Shown piece after piece: positions 8,009 to 19,100 of a stretch of DNA of 64,000 nucleotides. How positions within the stretch are numbered: position 1 is the stretch's first letter; each line of letters opens with the position of its first letter. Source of the stretch: Chitinophaga horti (GTDB taxonomy: Bacteria; Bacteroidota; Bacteroidia; Chitinophagales; Chitinophagaceae); NCBI RefSeq assembly GCF_022867795.2, contig NZ_CP107006.1, positions 5,208,001 to 5,272,000 on the forward strand, given 5' to 3'. Under the pieces are notes generated by a model. The model worked only from the letters and a program-made list of their open reading frames with translations, was not told the origin of the DNA and made no database searches. Both the position numbers and the translations under genes were made by a program.

Positions 8009-8914
8009 TCACATTTTTACTTTATCAGCCAATAACGCCAGCATTACGATCGTCAGGTAGAAATAAGAACTGAACATCAGTTTGCGGGCAGATGGCACAT
8101 CACATTTTCGGTACAGCACAATCGCTTTATACAGGTAGAATGCCCCGGCGAGTAACACGATAATCGCAGATACCCAGCCCGTAAGCTCCAGTACGAACGG
8201 CGCCAGTCCCGCGGGGATCAGCAGCAATGCGTACATGGCAGACTGTAAAGCGGTCCATTTGCTCGGACCTTTGTCGGATGGCAACAGTTTAAAACCAGCT
8301 TTGGCATAATCTGTATGCGCTATCCAGGCAATGGCCCAGAAGTGTGGGAACTGCCACAGGAACTGGATCGCAAACAGGGCCCAGCCGCCTTCACTCAGTT
8401 CGTTGGCTCCTGCCGCCCAGCCGATCAACGGCGGTAACGCACCTGGAACCGCACCCACCAGCACCGCTAATGAGTTCCATTTTTTCCAGGGAGTGTACAC
8501 GAAACCGTACAATACAAGCGAGGCAAGGCTTACACCGAAGCTTAACCAGTTGAAATAGTAAGCCATGATAAACAGCCCCAGACCACCAGTAATGGTAGCT
8601 ACCGCTACTGCTTCGCTCACCGATATTCTGCCTGCCGGCAGAGGACGGGGAGCGGTGCGGGCCATCAGTTTATCACTGTCTCTTTCCAATATCTGGTTAA
8701 TGGCGCTAGCGCCACCGGATACCAAAACGCCACCTATAAATAACAAAAGAACTTTTAATAAATCAAACTCAACGCCAGGTACCAGCAAGTAGCCGACTAC
8801 ACTGGAAAAAACTACCATAAACGTAAGGGTAAACTTCATCAGCTGGAAGTAATCCCTCACCCTGCTTGCTAACGCATATGAAGTCGACAATTTTATGGAA
8901 TTTTCTTGAACCAT
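8009..8914 (-). CDS. ctaB: Protohaem IX farnesyltransferase (haem O synthase)
   Basis: A 301-residue UbiA-family prenyltransferase with about nine membrane helices. The two aspartate-rich substrate sites are present: NQILERDSDKLMARTAPRPLP and, later, AHTDYAKAGFKLLPSDKG. It converts haem B to haem O, the precursor of haem A needed by subunit I. Haem A synthase (ctaA) is not in this window. The start is placed at the ATG at 8914 (MVQENSIKL) rather than a GTG at 8959. Confidence 0.93.
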   Translation of the reverse strand: MVQENSIKLSTSYALASRVRDYFQLMKFTLTFMVVFSSVVGYLLVPGVEFDLLKVLLLFIGGVLVSGGASAINQILERDSDKLMARTAPRPLPAGRISVSEAVAVATITGGLGLFIMAYYFNWLSFGVSLASLVLYGFVYTPWKKWNSLAVLVGAVPGALPPLIGWAAGANELSEGGWALFAIQFLWQFPHFWAIAWIAHTDYAKAGFKLLPSDKGPSKWTALQSAMYALLLIPAGLAPFVLELTGWVSAIIVLLAGAFYLYKAIVLYRKCDVPSARKLMFSSYFYLTIVMLALLADKVKM

Positions 8915-9009
8915 TGATGTTGCTTTCCATAGGCCGCCGTCTTGCAACGACGACCTCACTTTCTTAACACACCCGGAAGATCAATGGCTCCGGGAACCGG
9001 TAAATATTA

Positions 9010-10836
9010 TCAGTGTGCAGACTCGTCAGCCGAAACAGGAACGGTTTGCGGGATAAAGTCTTTACCATCTTTGCTATAATCATATGGCCACCTGTATACT
9101 TCAGGAATTTCGCCAGGCCAGTTACCGTGACCAGGATTGATAGGCGTAGTCCACTCGAGGGTCGTAGCCTGCCAAGGGTTGGTAGTAGTTACTTTACGAC
9201 CTTTGAAAATGCTGTAGAAGAAGTTGAATACGAACAGCAGCTGTACAGCGAACACCGCGATCACAACGATACTGATGAAAGCATTCAGCGCACCAAACTG
9301 GTTGAAGGAAGTCCAGCCGGAGTAGTCGAAATACCTTCTCGGCATACCCGCCATACCTTCGTAGTGCATTGGCCAGAATATCAGGTAAGCACCCACCAAA
9401 GTAACCCAGAAGTGAATAAAACCGATCGTGTTGTTCAGATAACGGCCATACATTTTAGGGAACCAATGGTATATCGCGGCGAACATACCGAAGAATGCAG
9501 ACACACCCATTACAATGTGGAAGTGCGCAATTACAAAGTAAGTATCGTGCAGGTGAATGTCGATAGAGGAGTTACCCAGCCAGATACCGGTCAGACCACC
9601 AGAGATAAAGGTGCTCACGAAACCGATAGAGAACAGGGAGCCTGGTGTGAAGCGGATATTACCTTTCCAGATGGTGGTAATCCAGTTAAACACCTTGATG
9701 GCAGACGGTACCGCGATCAGCAACGTTAACAGTACGAAGAACGCACCGAGGAACGGGTTAAGACCGGTAACAAACATGTGGTGCGCCCATACGAGGAAGG
9801 CCAGGATCGCGATTGCGAACATAGAACCCACCATCGCGAGGTAACCGAAGATCGGTTTACGGCTGTTGATAGCCAGTACCTCAGACACCATACCCATCGC
9901 AGGCAGGATGATGATGTACACCTCAGGGTGACCCAGGAACCAGAACAAGTGCTGGTAAAGGATAGCGCTACCACCTTCGTTAGGCAGTACTTTACCTTTT
10001 ACAAACAGTTCGCTCAGGTAGAAGCTTGTGCCAGCGTGACGGTCGAACAGCAACAGGATGAAGCCGGACAGTAACACAGGGAAAGATAATACACCCAGTA
10101 CAGCGGTGAAGAAGAATGACCAGATAGTCAGTGGCATCTTCGTCATGCTCATACCTTTAGTACGTAAGTTCAGAATAGTAGAGATGTAGTTCAAACCACC
10201 CAGCAGCTGCGACACTACGAACAATGCCATGCTCACCAGCCAGAGGTCCATACCAATTTTAGATCCGATAGAAGCATCACCCAATGCGCTCAGCGGAGGG
10301 TAAGACGTCCAGCCACCGGAAGCAGGGCCTGTTTGTACGAAGAACGACGCCAGCATTACCATACCCGCCAGGAAGAAGAACCAGTAGCTGAGCATATTCA
10401 TGAAAGGAGAAGCCATATCGCGGGCACCTACCTGCAGGGGAATAAGGAAGTTAGAGAAGGTACCGCTCAAACCGGCAGTTAACACGAAGAATACCAGGAT
10501 GGTACCGTGCATGGTAACCAGGGCGTAATAAGCCTGTGGAGTAATGCGGCCGCCTTCTGCCCAGTGACCGAGAATGCTTTCCAGCCAGGGGAAGGTAGCG
10601 TCGGGGAAACCGAGCTGTAAACGGAACAGTACAGAGAATAAAGCACCAATGATCGCCCAGATGATACCTGTAATCAGGAACTGTTTCGCAATCATTTTGT
10701 GGTCCATACTGAACACATACTTCGAAATGAAGCTCTGCTCATGATGGTGGTCATGATCATGCCCATTATGGTGATCATGTCCCTCTCCGTGATGACTTAC
10801 CTCATGTTGACCGTGCAAAGTTGCTTCGTGACTCAT
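9010..10836 (-). CDS. ctaD: Cytochrome c oxidase subunit I
   Basis: A 608-residue catalytic subunit with 12 or more membrane helices. Haem-copper signatures are clear: MHGTILVFF (low-spin haem ligand), FWFLGHPEVYIIILP (CuB histidine and the cross-linked tyrosine), VWAHHMFVTGLNP (two CuB histidines) and HDTYFVIAHFHIVMG (haem a3 and haem a ligands). The tyrosine in GHPEVY places it in the A-type group. It reduces oxygen to water and pumps protons. Odd point: 13 of the first 34 residues are histidine. Its gene is followed by ctaB and preceded by subunit II. Confidence 0.97.
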   Translation of the reverse strand: MSHEATLHGQHEVSHHGEGHDHHNGHDHDHHHEQSFISKYVFSMDHKMIAKQFLITGIIWAIIGALFSVLFRLQLGFPDATFPWLESILGHWAEGGRITPQAYYALVTMHGTILVFFVLTAGLSGTFSNFLIPLQVGARDMASPFMNMLSYWFFFLAGMVMLASFFVQTGPASGGWTSYPPLSALGDASIGSKIGMDLWLVSMALFVVSQLLGGLNYISTILNLRTKGMSMTKMPLTIWSFFFTAVLGVLSFPVLLSGFILLLFDRHAGTSFYLSELFVKGKVLPNEGGSAILYQHLFWFLGHPEVYIIILPAMGMVSEVLAINSRKPIFGYLAMVGSMFAIAILAFLVWAHHMFVTGLNPFLGAFFVLLTLLIAVPSAIKVFNWITTIWKGNIRFTPGSLFSIGFVSTFISGGLTGIWLGNSSIDIHLHDTYFVIAHFHIVMGVSAFFGMFAAIYHWFPKMYGRYLNNTIGFIHFWVTLVGAYLIFWPMHYEGMAGMPRRYFDYSGWTSFNQFGALNAFISIVVIAVFAVQLLFVFNFFYSIFKGRKVTTTNPWQATTLEWTTPINPGHGNWPGEIPEVYRWPYDYSKDGKDFIPQTVPVSADESAH

Positions 10837-10931
10837 ATTCAGTTCTGTTTGTTATTAGCCATCAACGCGGTAATATTCGTTGCTGGCAATTGTCTTTTTT
10901 AAGTTTTTTCTACTGATTTCGTTTTTACACC

Positions 10932-11969
10932 TTAGTTGGCAGCCACTGTTTTGGTTGCAGCGCTGTCCGCCTTTTCCGCAGGAGCAGCAGGAGCGTCGGA
11001 AGTGTGGGCCAGTGAATATTGGCTCACCTGCTTCGCTACCCAGGCGTCATACTCTTCCTGTGTTTCCACCACGATCACACCTCTCATGGAGTAGTGACCT
11101 TCACCACACATCTGGTCGCAGGAAATTTCGTATGTGAAATCAGGATTGTTTGTTTTCTTCTTCATTTCCGCTGTAGTAAACTTAGGCGTAAACCACAGTG
11201 TAGTAGGAATACCAGGAACGGCGTCCATTTTCAGGCGGAAGTGAGCCAAACCTACGTCGTGTACTACATCTTTAGCACCAATGATCAGTTTAACAGGCTT
11301 ACCAACAACAATGTGCATTTCGCTGGCCATGAAGTCGTCCTTGTTCAGGTCGTCTGTCCAGTCCTGGCCCACAGGGTTGGTAGCGTTATTGATGTTTTTG
11401 TAGAATTTGCTGCCGAGCAGGCCGTCTTTACCCGGGTAGCGGAACAGCCAGTTAAACTGCTGACCGGTAATTTCTACCACTGCTGCGTCTTTAGGCGCCT
11501 CAGAAGTTAAACGGAACCAGTGCTTCAAACCGAATGCTACCAGTACAGTCAGCGCGATCGCCGGGATTACTGTCCAGATCACCTCCAGTTTATTGTTATG
11601 CGGGAAGTAAAATGCTTTACGACCTTCTTTCTCCTGGTACTTGTAAGCGAACCAGAACAGCAGGATCTGCGTGATAACGAATACGATACCGGTAAGGATC
11701 AGGGTTACCTTGATCATACTGTCAATACCTTCACCATGATCAGAGGCAGATTCGCCCAGGATCTTGTCTTTCAGGATGTCATTACACCACCAAACGCCAA
11801 TCAGCCCCAGTATCAGGAAAGCTATCAGCAGGAAACCGTTGATGCGGTTGTTCTGCTGGCGCGATTTCTTTTCCCCCTTCAAGATGGACACATATTCACT
11901 TGCCTTCGCAATCTGAAAGATGACCACGAATATGAGGACAACAACTAAAACTGCTAAAAATCCTGACAT
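10932..11969 (-). CDS. ctaC: Cytochrome c oxidase subunit II (CuA)
   Basis: A 345-residue membrane-anchored cupredoxin. It has three hydrophobic segments (about 1-20, 45-62, 85-108) followed by the periplasmic CuA domain. CuA ligands are visible: H243 in AHFRLKMD, then C284, C288, H292 and M295 in CDQMCGEGHYSM. The aromatic path for electron entry is GQQFNWLFRYPG. There is no fused cytochrome c domain, so electrons probably come directly from complex III haems or a soluble cytochrome. The extra N-terminal helix is longer than in canonical subunit II, a known Bacteroidota feature. Confidence 0.96.
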   Translation of the reverse strand: MSGFLAVLVVVLIFVVIFQIAKASEYVSILKGEKKSRQQNNRINGFLLIAFLILGLIGVWWCNDILKDKILGESASDHGEGIDSMIKVTLILTGIVFVITQILLFWFAYKYQEKEGRKAFYFPHNNKLEVIWTVIPAIALTVLVAFGLKHWFRLTSEAPKDAAVVEITGQQFNWLFRYPGKDGLLGSKFYKNINNATNPVGQDWTDDLNKDDFMASEMHIVVGKPVKLIIGAKDVVHDVGLAHFRLKMDAVPGIPTTLWFTPKFTTAEMKKKTNNPDFTYEISCDQMCGEGHYSMRGVIVVETQEEYDAWVAKQVSQYSLAHTSDAPAAPAEKADSAATKTVAAN

Positions 11970-12036
11970 TGTTATTTGAAATAATTAAGTTATCTAATGC
12001 TTATTCGTTGTTTTTATCTTTTCACAATCCGCAGGA

Positions 12037-13248
12037 CTAAACCTGGTGGATGATGCTCTCTCTCAAATAAGGGTGAGTTTTCGGTGTCAGTGATGCTTTC
12101 GTCAGCTGGTGCAGCGTTACAAAAATCACGATGCCTACGAAACCAAGACCAATACCCAATTCGTACCATGGGAATACCAGGTGGTTATCCTGTGTACCCG
12201 GAGCTACCATTTGGAAGAAGTCGAGCCAGTGGCCGGAGATAACAACTATCGCCATGATGGTTACCAATGTAGCGTTACGTTTTGCACCACGTTTCATCAG
12301 TATCAACAGCGGCAGTACGAAGTTCACGATCAGGTTGGCAAAGAATACCGGCCTGAAAGGTCCCTGCATACGCGGAATAAAGTAAATAGTTTCCTCAGGA
12401 ATGTTTGCATACCAGATCAGCATGAACTGAGAGAACCACAGGTAAGTCCAGAAAATGCTGAATGCAAACATGAATTTACCCAGGTCATGAATGTGCTCGT
12501 CGCTAACATATGACAGGTAACCTTGTTTTTTCAGGTAAATCACGAACAGTGCGATCAGTGACATACCAGATACGAAGGTGCTCGCAAAAGTATACCAGCT
12601 GTACATGGTAGAAAACCAGTGTGCATCGATGCTCATCAGCCACAACCATGGAGTAGTAGAACCAACAGTCAGTGCGAATACTACGATAAAGCCTGCACAC
12701 CAAACGGTATTTCTCCAGATCAGTTTGCGACCGGTTTCAGCGTCCATTACCCAGCTATCCTGTTCGATGGACATCCTGCGCAGTTTAATTGTCAGCGCGA
12801 TCCACAAACCGATAGTGATAACAGTAGCAGTGATGAAAAATGTAGGGTTCAGGAAGGCAGATTTGAACAACAGGATCGGGTCATGCTGTACGTGTTCAGC
12901 ATTGGTCCAGTGGTAAATATGCTCTTTCTTACCTAATACTAAGGTGATTAATATAGCAAAGGCAATTACACCCAGCACCGGCACTACCATGGAGATAGCT
13001 TCGGGTACGCGACGGAAAGCGATCTGCCAGCCGCCGTGAGCGAGGGTTGTTGCGCTGATGAAGAAGGTGCTGGTCAGTACCACCATCAGGAAAAATGTAC
13101 TGTTCTGCAGCAAGCCTGCCCAAAAGCGTGTGTCTCCATGCTCACCACCGAGCGTAAACAATCCGATCAATAAAGTCAGCAAGCCAACTCCCATCAGCAC
13201 AAAGCTGGTCGTTTTTAATCTTGCCGGTACTACAAATTGGTCCTTCAT
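12037..13248 (-). CDS. actF: Alternative complex III subunit ActF
   Basis: A 403-residue membrane protein with about ten helices. It resembles ActC/NrfD-type quinol-binding subunits and matches ActF, the second quinone-site-like membrane subunit of alternative complex III. Recognisable stretches are FWAGLLQNSTFF, the periplasm-facing SIDAHWFSTMYSWYTFAS and WLDFFQMVAPG. The start is set at the ATG at 13248 (MKDQFVVPARLK); a TTG 14 codons upstream is possible. It lies between actE and subunit II. Confidence 0.93.
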   Translation of the reverse strand: MKDQFVVPARLKTTSFVLMGVGLLTLLIGLFTLGGEHGDTRFWAGLLQNSTFFLMVVLTSTFFISATTLAHGGWQIAFRRVPEAISMVVPVLGVIAFAILITLVLGKKEHIYHWTNAEHVQHDPILLFKSAFLNPTFFITATVITIGLWIALTIKLRRMSIEQDSWVMDAETGRKLIWRNTVWCAGFIVVFALTVGSTTPWLWLMSIDAHWFSTMYSWYTFASTFVSGMSLIALFVIYLKKQGYLSYVSDEHIHDLGKFMFAFSIFWTYLWFSQFMLIWYANIPEETIYFIPRMQGPFRPVFFANLIVNFVLPLLILMKRGAKRNATLVTIMAIVVISGHWLDFFQMVAPGTQDNHLVFPWYELGIGLGFVGIVIFVTLHQLTKASLTPKTHPYLRESIIHQV

Positions 13249-13292
13249 TACCTGTATATTAAAATACTTTTCTAAATTCAGTTTTATCAAAA

Positions 13293-13925
13293 TTACTTAG
13301 TTGCCGCCGTATCTGCTGCGGGCGCTGCATTAGCAGCCTGGGTGCTGTCACCTGCAGGTGCTACAGCAGATGGAACGGTACCACCGGTCTGCACACTCTT
13401 AATATAAGCCACCACTTTCCAGCGTTGCTCACGATCGAGCTGGCTGGCGTAGCTGCCCATCACGTTATAACCATAAGTAGCTACGTGGAAAATACGGCCT
13501 TCGCTGTAACCAGCTACTTTACCGGCGATAAAGCTCGCAGGCGCAGCAGCGTATGGTCCGTCGCCGCCTTTGTAAAGCGGACCGTTACCGTCCAGTTTAG
13601 TACCATGGCAAATACCGCAATAGATGTTGTACAGGCGTTTGCCTTCTTCCAGATCAGTTGCAGAGAGCGTGAGCGGGTTCTTAACGAAGTTAGCCTGTGC
13701 AGTATCTTCAGCTTTTAAAGTATAAGGCAGTAATTCACCTCTTTTCACGGTACCTTCTACCGGCTTCATGTTCGCTACAGTCTTGTTATAGAACTCATAT
13801 GCACGGGAGTCAACCATGTCAGGCACATAGTGCTTTCCAGGTTTCCTGTGATCAGTACTGCAAGCCGCCAGGAAAGATCCGCCTGTCAGCGCTGCTGCAA
13901 TCAATATGTTGGAAGTCCTTTTCAT
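13293..13925 (-). CDS. actE: Alternative complex III subunit ActE, monohaem cytochrome c lipoprotein
   Basis: A 210-residue lipoprotein. The signal peptide ends in the lipobox SFLAAC, and one haem c site, CGICH, lies in YNIYCGICHGTKLDGNGPL, with a downstream methionine (NVMGSYASQL) likely as axial ligand. The C-terminus is a low-complexity Ala/Pro tail. ActE carries electrons out of complex III towards the oxidase. It is located in the operon between actD and actF. Confidence 0.95.
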   Translation of the reverse strand: MKRTSNILIAAALTGGSFLAACSTDHRKPGKHYVPDMVDSRAYEFYNKTVANMKPVEGTVKRGELLPYTLKAEDTAQANFVKNPLTLSATDLEEGKRLYNIYCGICHGTKLDGNGPLYKGGDGPYAAAPASFIAGKVAGYSEGRIFHVATYGYNVMGSYASQLDREQRWKVVAYIKSVQTGGTVPSAVAPAGDSTQAANAAPAADTAATK

Positions 13926-14002
13926 CAGTAATTTTTTGTCTACTCGTTGGTCTGACGTTGCGGCTTTCGCCGCATTATAATTCGTTTATTATGATTCTTT
14001 TA

Positions 14003-14593
14003 CTACGCTTTAACGGTAACAGGTTCGCTGTACAAGCGGCTTTCCTGGTCGTAGCGGCCTAACCACCAGCCGGTTTCGGCTGTTTGTTCGTTCACTTCTT
14101 TGGCACCTACACTGCTCAAAAACTCCTTCAGTTCCGCAGCACCGTTTTTGCCGGTTACCTCAATCGCCATCACAAACAAATCGTCTGTCTGACGCGGGTG
14201 GAAGATGTGTTTTTTCACAAAAGGAGCCAGCTGACACAGGTAGCAGAAAGTAAGCACCATGCCTACTGCCGCAAACAGTACCGTTAACTCGAATGTGATG
14301 GGAATGAACGCCGGAAGCGGAAAGTGTGGTTTACCACCGATGTTCATTGGCCAGTCTGTTGTAAATACCCAGCCCATTACAGAAAGAGCCGTAGTAGTAC
14401 CGGTGATGCCATAAACGAAACCGGCAGTGTGCAGGCTCGTTTCACGAAGACCCATTGCATGGTCCAATCCGTGTACCGGGAAAGGCGTATACACATCGTG
14501 CAGCTTGTATCCGGCAGCCCTTACTTTCTTAACAGCCGGGAACAATACCGCCTCGTCATCAAAACTACCTACAACAAATTTTTTTACAGCCAT
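14003..14593 (-). CDS. actD: Alternative complex III subunit ActD (DUF3341)
   Basis: A 196-residue protein of the DUF3341 family. An N-terminal cytoplasmic ferredoxin-like part (FVVGSFDDEAVLFPAVKKVRAAGYKLHDVYTPFPVHGLD) is followed by two transmembrane helices (about residues 58-80 and 98-121). A C-terminal soluble region follows (DDLFVMAIEVTGKNGAAELKE, listed in part). ActD is a structural membrane subunit of alternative complex III with no cofactor. Position between actC and actE matches the conserved gene order. Confidence 0.94.
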   Translation of the reverse strand: MAVKKFVVGSFDDEAVLFPAVKKVRAAGYKLHDVYTPFPVHGLDHAMGLRETSLHTAGFVYGITGTTTALSVMGWVFTTDWPMNIGGKPHFPLPAFIPITFELTVLFAAVGMVLTFCYLCQLAPFVKKHIFHPRQTDDLFVMAIEVTGKNGAAELKEFLSSVGAKEVNEQTAETGWWLGRYDQESRLYSEPVTVKA

Positions 14594-14641
14594 ATATTGA
14601 GAAATTCAAAGTTCAATTAAAACAATCCTGTTAGTCCGTGA

Positions 14642-16078
14642 TTAGTGGTGATGTGCGTGATCGTGAGCAAATGCTTCAACTTCCTGAGCTTCATATTTAC
14701 CCATTTTGTCTTTATAGCTCTTACCAGTTGTTTTCAGTACGCTCTTGATCTCTGCTACCGCAATTACCGGGAAGTATTTAGCGAACAGGAAGAAGCAGGT
14801 AAAGAACAAACCGAAAGTACCTACATAGAAGCCAACTTCTGGCCAGGACGGACGGTAGTAACCCCAGCTGGACGGCAGATAGTCGCGGTACAGGGAGGTA
14901 CAGATGATCACGAAACGCTCGAACCACATACCAATGTTCACGATGATAGACATTACGAAGGTCACCATGATGTTTCTTCTCATTTTAGAGAACCAGAACA
15001 CCTGCGGAGAAATTACGTTACAGCTCATCATGATCCAGTAAGACCAACCCAGCGGACCGGCAGCACGATATTTATAGAAGGTGTCGAACTCGTAAGGAAC
15101 AGCACCGTACCAGGCCATGAACAGCTCGGTCAGGTAAGCTACACCCACCACAGAACCAGTCAGTACAATTACTTTGTTCATCGCTTCGATGTGACCAATA
15201 GTAATGTAATCTTCCAGGCCCAGGATCTTACGGGTGATGATCAGCAGGGTGTTTACCATCGCGAAACCAGAGAAGATCGCGCCCGCTACGAAGTAGGGAG
15301 GGAAGATGGTCGTGTGCCAACCAGGAATTACAGAGGTAGCAAAGTCAAAAGATACGATGGTGTGTACAGACAGTACCAGTGGTGTTGACAAACCTGCCAG
15401 TACCAGTGATAAAGACTCATGACGCTGCCAGTGTTTAGTGGAACCAGTCCAACCGAAGGAAGCAACACCGTATAATAACTTGCGGAGTTTAGTTTTAGCA
15501 CGGTCACGAACGGTAGCAAAGTCAGGGATCAGACCAGAATACCAGAACAACAGTGATACCGTGAAATAAGTAGAGATCGCAAATACGTCCCACAACAGCG
15601 GCGAGTTAAAGTTTACCCAAACCGGACCGCGGGTGTTAGGATAAGGAAGGATGAAGAAGCCCATCCAAACACGACCCATGTGGAAGATCGGGAACTGACC
15701 CGCACACATTACCGCGAAGATGGTCATCGCCTCTGCCGCACGGTTCACACCTGTACGCCAGCCCTGGCGGAACAGCAACAGGATCGCGGAGATCAGCGTA
15801 CCGGCGTGACCGATACCTACCCACCATACGAAGTTGGTGATGTCATAACCCCAACCGATCGTTTTGTTCAGGTTCCACACACCTGTACCGAAGTAAACCT
15901 CCCAAAATACAGAGAAGGCACCGAAGCCTAACAATACGAGAGAAATGAAAAATCCAATGTACCACAGTTTGCCGGGCTTCGCCTCAATAGGACTGATAAT
16001 ATCCTCAGTTACCTGGTGATAATCCTTAACCCCGTCAACTAAAGGTTCTCTCAGTGTGGATTCGTACTTTAAATGCAT
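14642..16078 (-). CDS. actC: Alternative complex III subunit ActC (NrfD/PsrC-like)
   Basis: A 478-residue membrane protein with about ten helices, of the NrfD/PsrC polysulphide-reductase membrane-subunit family. It has the typical NFVWWVGIGHAGTLISAILLLF helix (shown in part) and IPGWHTTIFPPYFVAGAIFSG. In alternative complex III this subunit binds and oxidises menaquinol and may couple this to proton movement. The C-terminus is His-rich (AFAHDHAHHH). It is separated from actB by about 100 bp that contains a GTCAGCC/GGCTGAC hairpin (16095-16116). Confidence 0.95.
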   Translation of the reverse strand: MHLKYESTLREPLVDGVKDYHQVTEDIISPIEAKPGKLWYIGFFISLVLLGFGAFSVFWEVYFGTGVWNLNKTIGWGYDITNFVWWVGIGHAGTLISAILLLFRQGWRTGVNRAAEAMTIFAVMCAGQFPIFHMGRVWMGFFILPYPNTRGPVWVNFNSPLLWDVFAISTYFTVSLLFWYSGLIPDFATVRDRAKTKLRKLLYGVASFGWTGSTKHWQRHESLSLVLAGLSTPLVLSVHTIVSFDFATSVIPGWHTTIFPPYFVAGAIFSGFAMVNTLLIITRKILGLEDYITIGHIEAMNKVIVLTGSVVGVAYLTELFMAWYGAVPYEFDTFYKYRAAGPLGWSYWIMMSCNVISPQVFWFSKMRRNIMVTFVMSIIVNIGMWFERFVIICTSLYRDYLPSSWGYYRPSWPEVGFYVGTFGLFFTCFFLFAKYFPVIAVAEIKSVLKTTGKSYKDKMGKYEAQEVEAFAHDHAHHH

Positions 16079-16179
16079 AGTATTCTGAGCTTTGGTCAGC
16101 CAGCCTTGCGGCTGACTGACTATTTAATGCAAAACTTATCTAGATCTCTTTTAATAATTCTTATCGTTTCAACTTATCC

Positions 16180-19100
16180 TTAGTGGTGAGCCGCTTCTTT
16201 CGTTGCAGTCGCGCCGTGGCCATGTTCTGCCGCTTTAGGAGCTGCATCTTTGTTACGGATCTTCGCCAGGTAGTTGATGTTTGGCAGCGTGTGCGTTTCT
16301 TCCAGAACGTAGTACAGACGGTCTTTCTGTTCAATGTTACGGAGTTTGTAGATCGCACTTTCTTTATCGTTCACGTTACCGAAGATGATAGAGTCAGAAG
16401 CACAAGCCTGTTGACAAGCCGTTTTCGCTTCACCATCTTTGATCGGACGACCTGCTTTCTTAGCAGTCAGTTTCGCATCCTGTAAGCGCTGTACGCAGAA
16501 AGAACATTTTTCCATAGTACCGCGGGCACGAACCACTACATCAGGGTTCAACACCATACGGGTAAGGCTGTCGTTCATATCAGCTACATCGTACAGGTTA
16601 CCGTCGAAGCTATCAGCACCGTTCCAGTCTCTCCAGTTGAAGCGACGAACTTTGTACGGACAGTTGTTCGCGCAATAACGCGTACCGATACAACGGTTAT
16701 AAGCCATCTGGTTAATACCTTCTGAGCTGTGGTTGGTAGCTGCTACCGGACAAACGTTCTCACATGGAGCGTTATCACAGTGCTGGCAAAGCATCGGCTG
16801 GAACACTACTTCCGGATTGTCAACGTCGCCCGCAAAGTAACGGTCGATGCGCAGCCAATGCATTTCGTGCGCCAGGATCACCTGCTCTTTACCTACTACA
16901 GATACGTTGTTCTCTGCCTGACAAGCAATGGTACAAGCGCCACAACCAAAGCAGGTGTTGAGGTCGATCGACATACCCCACTTCACACCGTTACCCGGTA
17001 CCATGTGTACGTCTTTGTACATCGTTGCGTCGTGTGCGAAGTCTTCACCGTAGTGGTGCAGCTTCTCACGATCTTTATTTACTGCTTTAGGGTTCGTGAT
17101 GAACTCCTGCAGGGTAGTTTCTTTAACGATCGGACGGCCTTCGTAGCTGTTGTGCGTCTGGGTCAGACCAACCGGGTATTTAGCACCCGTTGCTTCTGCA
17201 GTTGCTTCAGCAGCAAAGTAATCGAAAGTCTGGCCGTTGAAGCTTACCATTGGATAAGCGTTCTGACCAATTCTGCCGGCAGCTTTACCGATCAGTTTTG
17301 CATCGCCACGGCCGTAACCAACTGCGATCGCGATTGTCTCGGGGTGAATACCGGGAACGATCAGCAAAGGCAGCACAATCTCTTTACCGTTAGCTTTTAT
17401 TTTCAGTACTTTCCTGTCTGCGTTGATCTCATAATCGTCGCCCAGCTCTTCGTGGAAAGATTTGGCGAGCGTGTTGGAGATACATGCGTAGTTGTCCCAG
17501 GTAGCACGGGTAATCGGGTCGGGCATTTCCTGTAACCAGGGGTTGTTTGCCTCTTTACCGCTACCGATCGCTACTTTCTGATACAGTGTAAGTTCCAGTT
17601 TACCACCTTGCTTGGTGCTGATCTTACCAGCAGCAGCAGCGGCGTCGGCAGCGAATGATGCACCACCCAAAGCAGGGGCTGCAGCTGGTTCGATGATACC
17701 GTCCTGGAGTACTTTGTTCCATTGTTCAACACCACCCAGTTTAGCGATCCAGGCATTTTTCAGGTATTCTACCCATGGAGTAGTGTTACCTGCCCAGATC
17801 AGCAGGCTGTCCTGCAGGGCGCGTGTTTTAAACAGGGGCGCGATGGTTGGTTGAATGAAGGAGATATAACCCGTTCTGCCTTCCGCATCACCCCAGCTTT
17901 CGAGGTAGTGATGGTCGGGAACGATGAATTTACAAAGCTGTGTGGTCTCGTCCAGGCGCTCGTTGAATGACACGGTCAAACCAACTTTAGCGATACCGGA
18001 TTTGAATTTAGCCTGGTCGAAGTAGTCATAAGCAGGGTTAGCACCGGCAATCAGCAGGGCGCCAATAGCACCAGCGTTCATGTCGTTAACCAGCTGCTGC
18101 ATGTCTGCATCAATACCCTGGCGGATGTTGGAGGTAGTAGCCCAGTCGATCGTAGTACCATTGGAACCAGCCATGTTATTGATGGCGTTTACAATGATTT
18201 GAACGTTTACGTCGTTGGAACCGCTTACGATCAGTGATTTACCGGGGTTAGCCTGGATCGCTTTCGCAGCTTTCATTACACCGGCTTTCACTTTCTCGTC
18301 CAGGGCAGGCATTGCTACGCCGCCGCCGAGTGCTGAGTACAGCGCCAGGGCAACCGCGCCAGCCTGTGAAGGACGGTGTGTGAAACGCTCGTCGGCATTG
18401 GCACCGGTAAGGCTCATTACGCTCTCGAACTGGAAGTGTTTGCTCATTTCCGGTTTGTCGGCATTGATCTTACGGGTAGTACCGTATGCGCGGGTAATTT
18501 CAGCAGTGTTTAACCAGGTACCGAGGAAGTCGGCGCCCAGGCTCACTACTACTTTAGCGTTTTCGAAGTGGTAAACAGGCAGCGTTCTTTTACCGTAAGA
18601 TGCTTCGTTGGCGAGCAGCATACCGGAATAAGAGATCGCATCGTATGTTACATGGCGGCCACCTGGGTATTTCGCCAGGAACTCGCTGATCACTTGTTTA
18701 GTGGAGGGGCTGATGATGGTGGACGTAAGCAGCACAACAGGTTTGCCACCTAAACCAGCCAGCGCGGACATCACTTGTTTGTCCAGCTCAGCGAAAGTCA
18801 TTTCGTTTACTTTCTCTTTACCATCGAAAGTACCCGGTACACGTACGCGGGCCACATCGTACAGGCTCAGTACAGAACCCTGTACTCTTGCTGTAGTGGT
18901 ACCACCTGTTACGGTAGACATTTCGTTACCTTCTATTTTGATGGGACGGCCCTCGCGGGTTTTCACCACCACCGGTACGAAATCGCCTTCGGTTACATAA
19001 GTGGAAGCATATAAGTTAGGTACGCCAGGCGTAATTTCTTCTGGCTTATTTACATAAGGAATCGCCTTCTTGATCGGAGTTTCACAGCTTGCTGCGATCG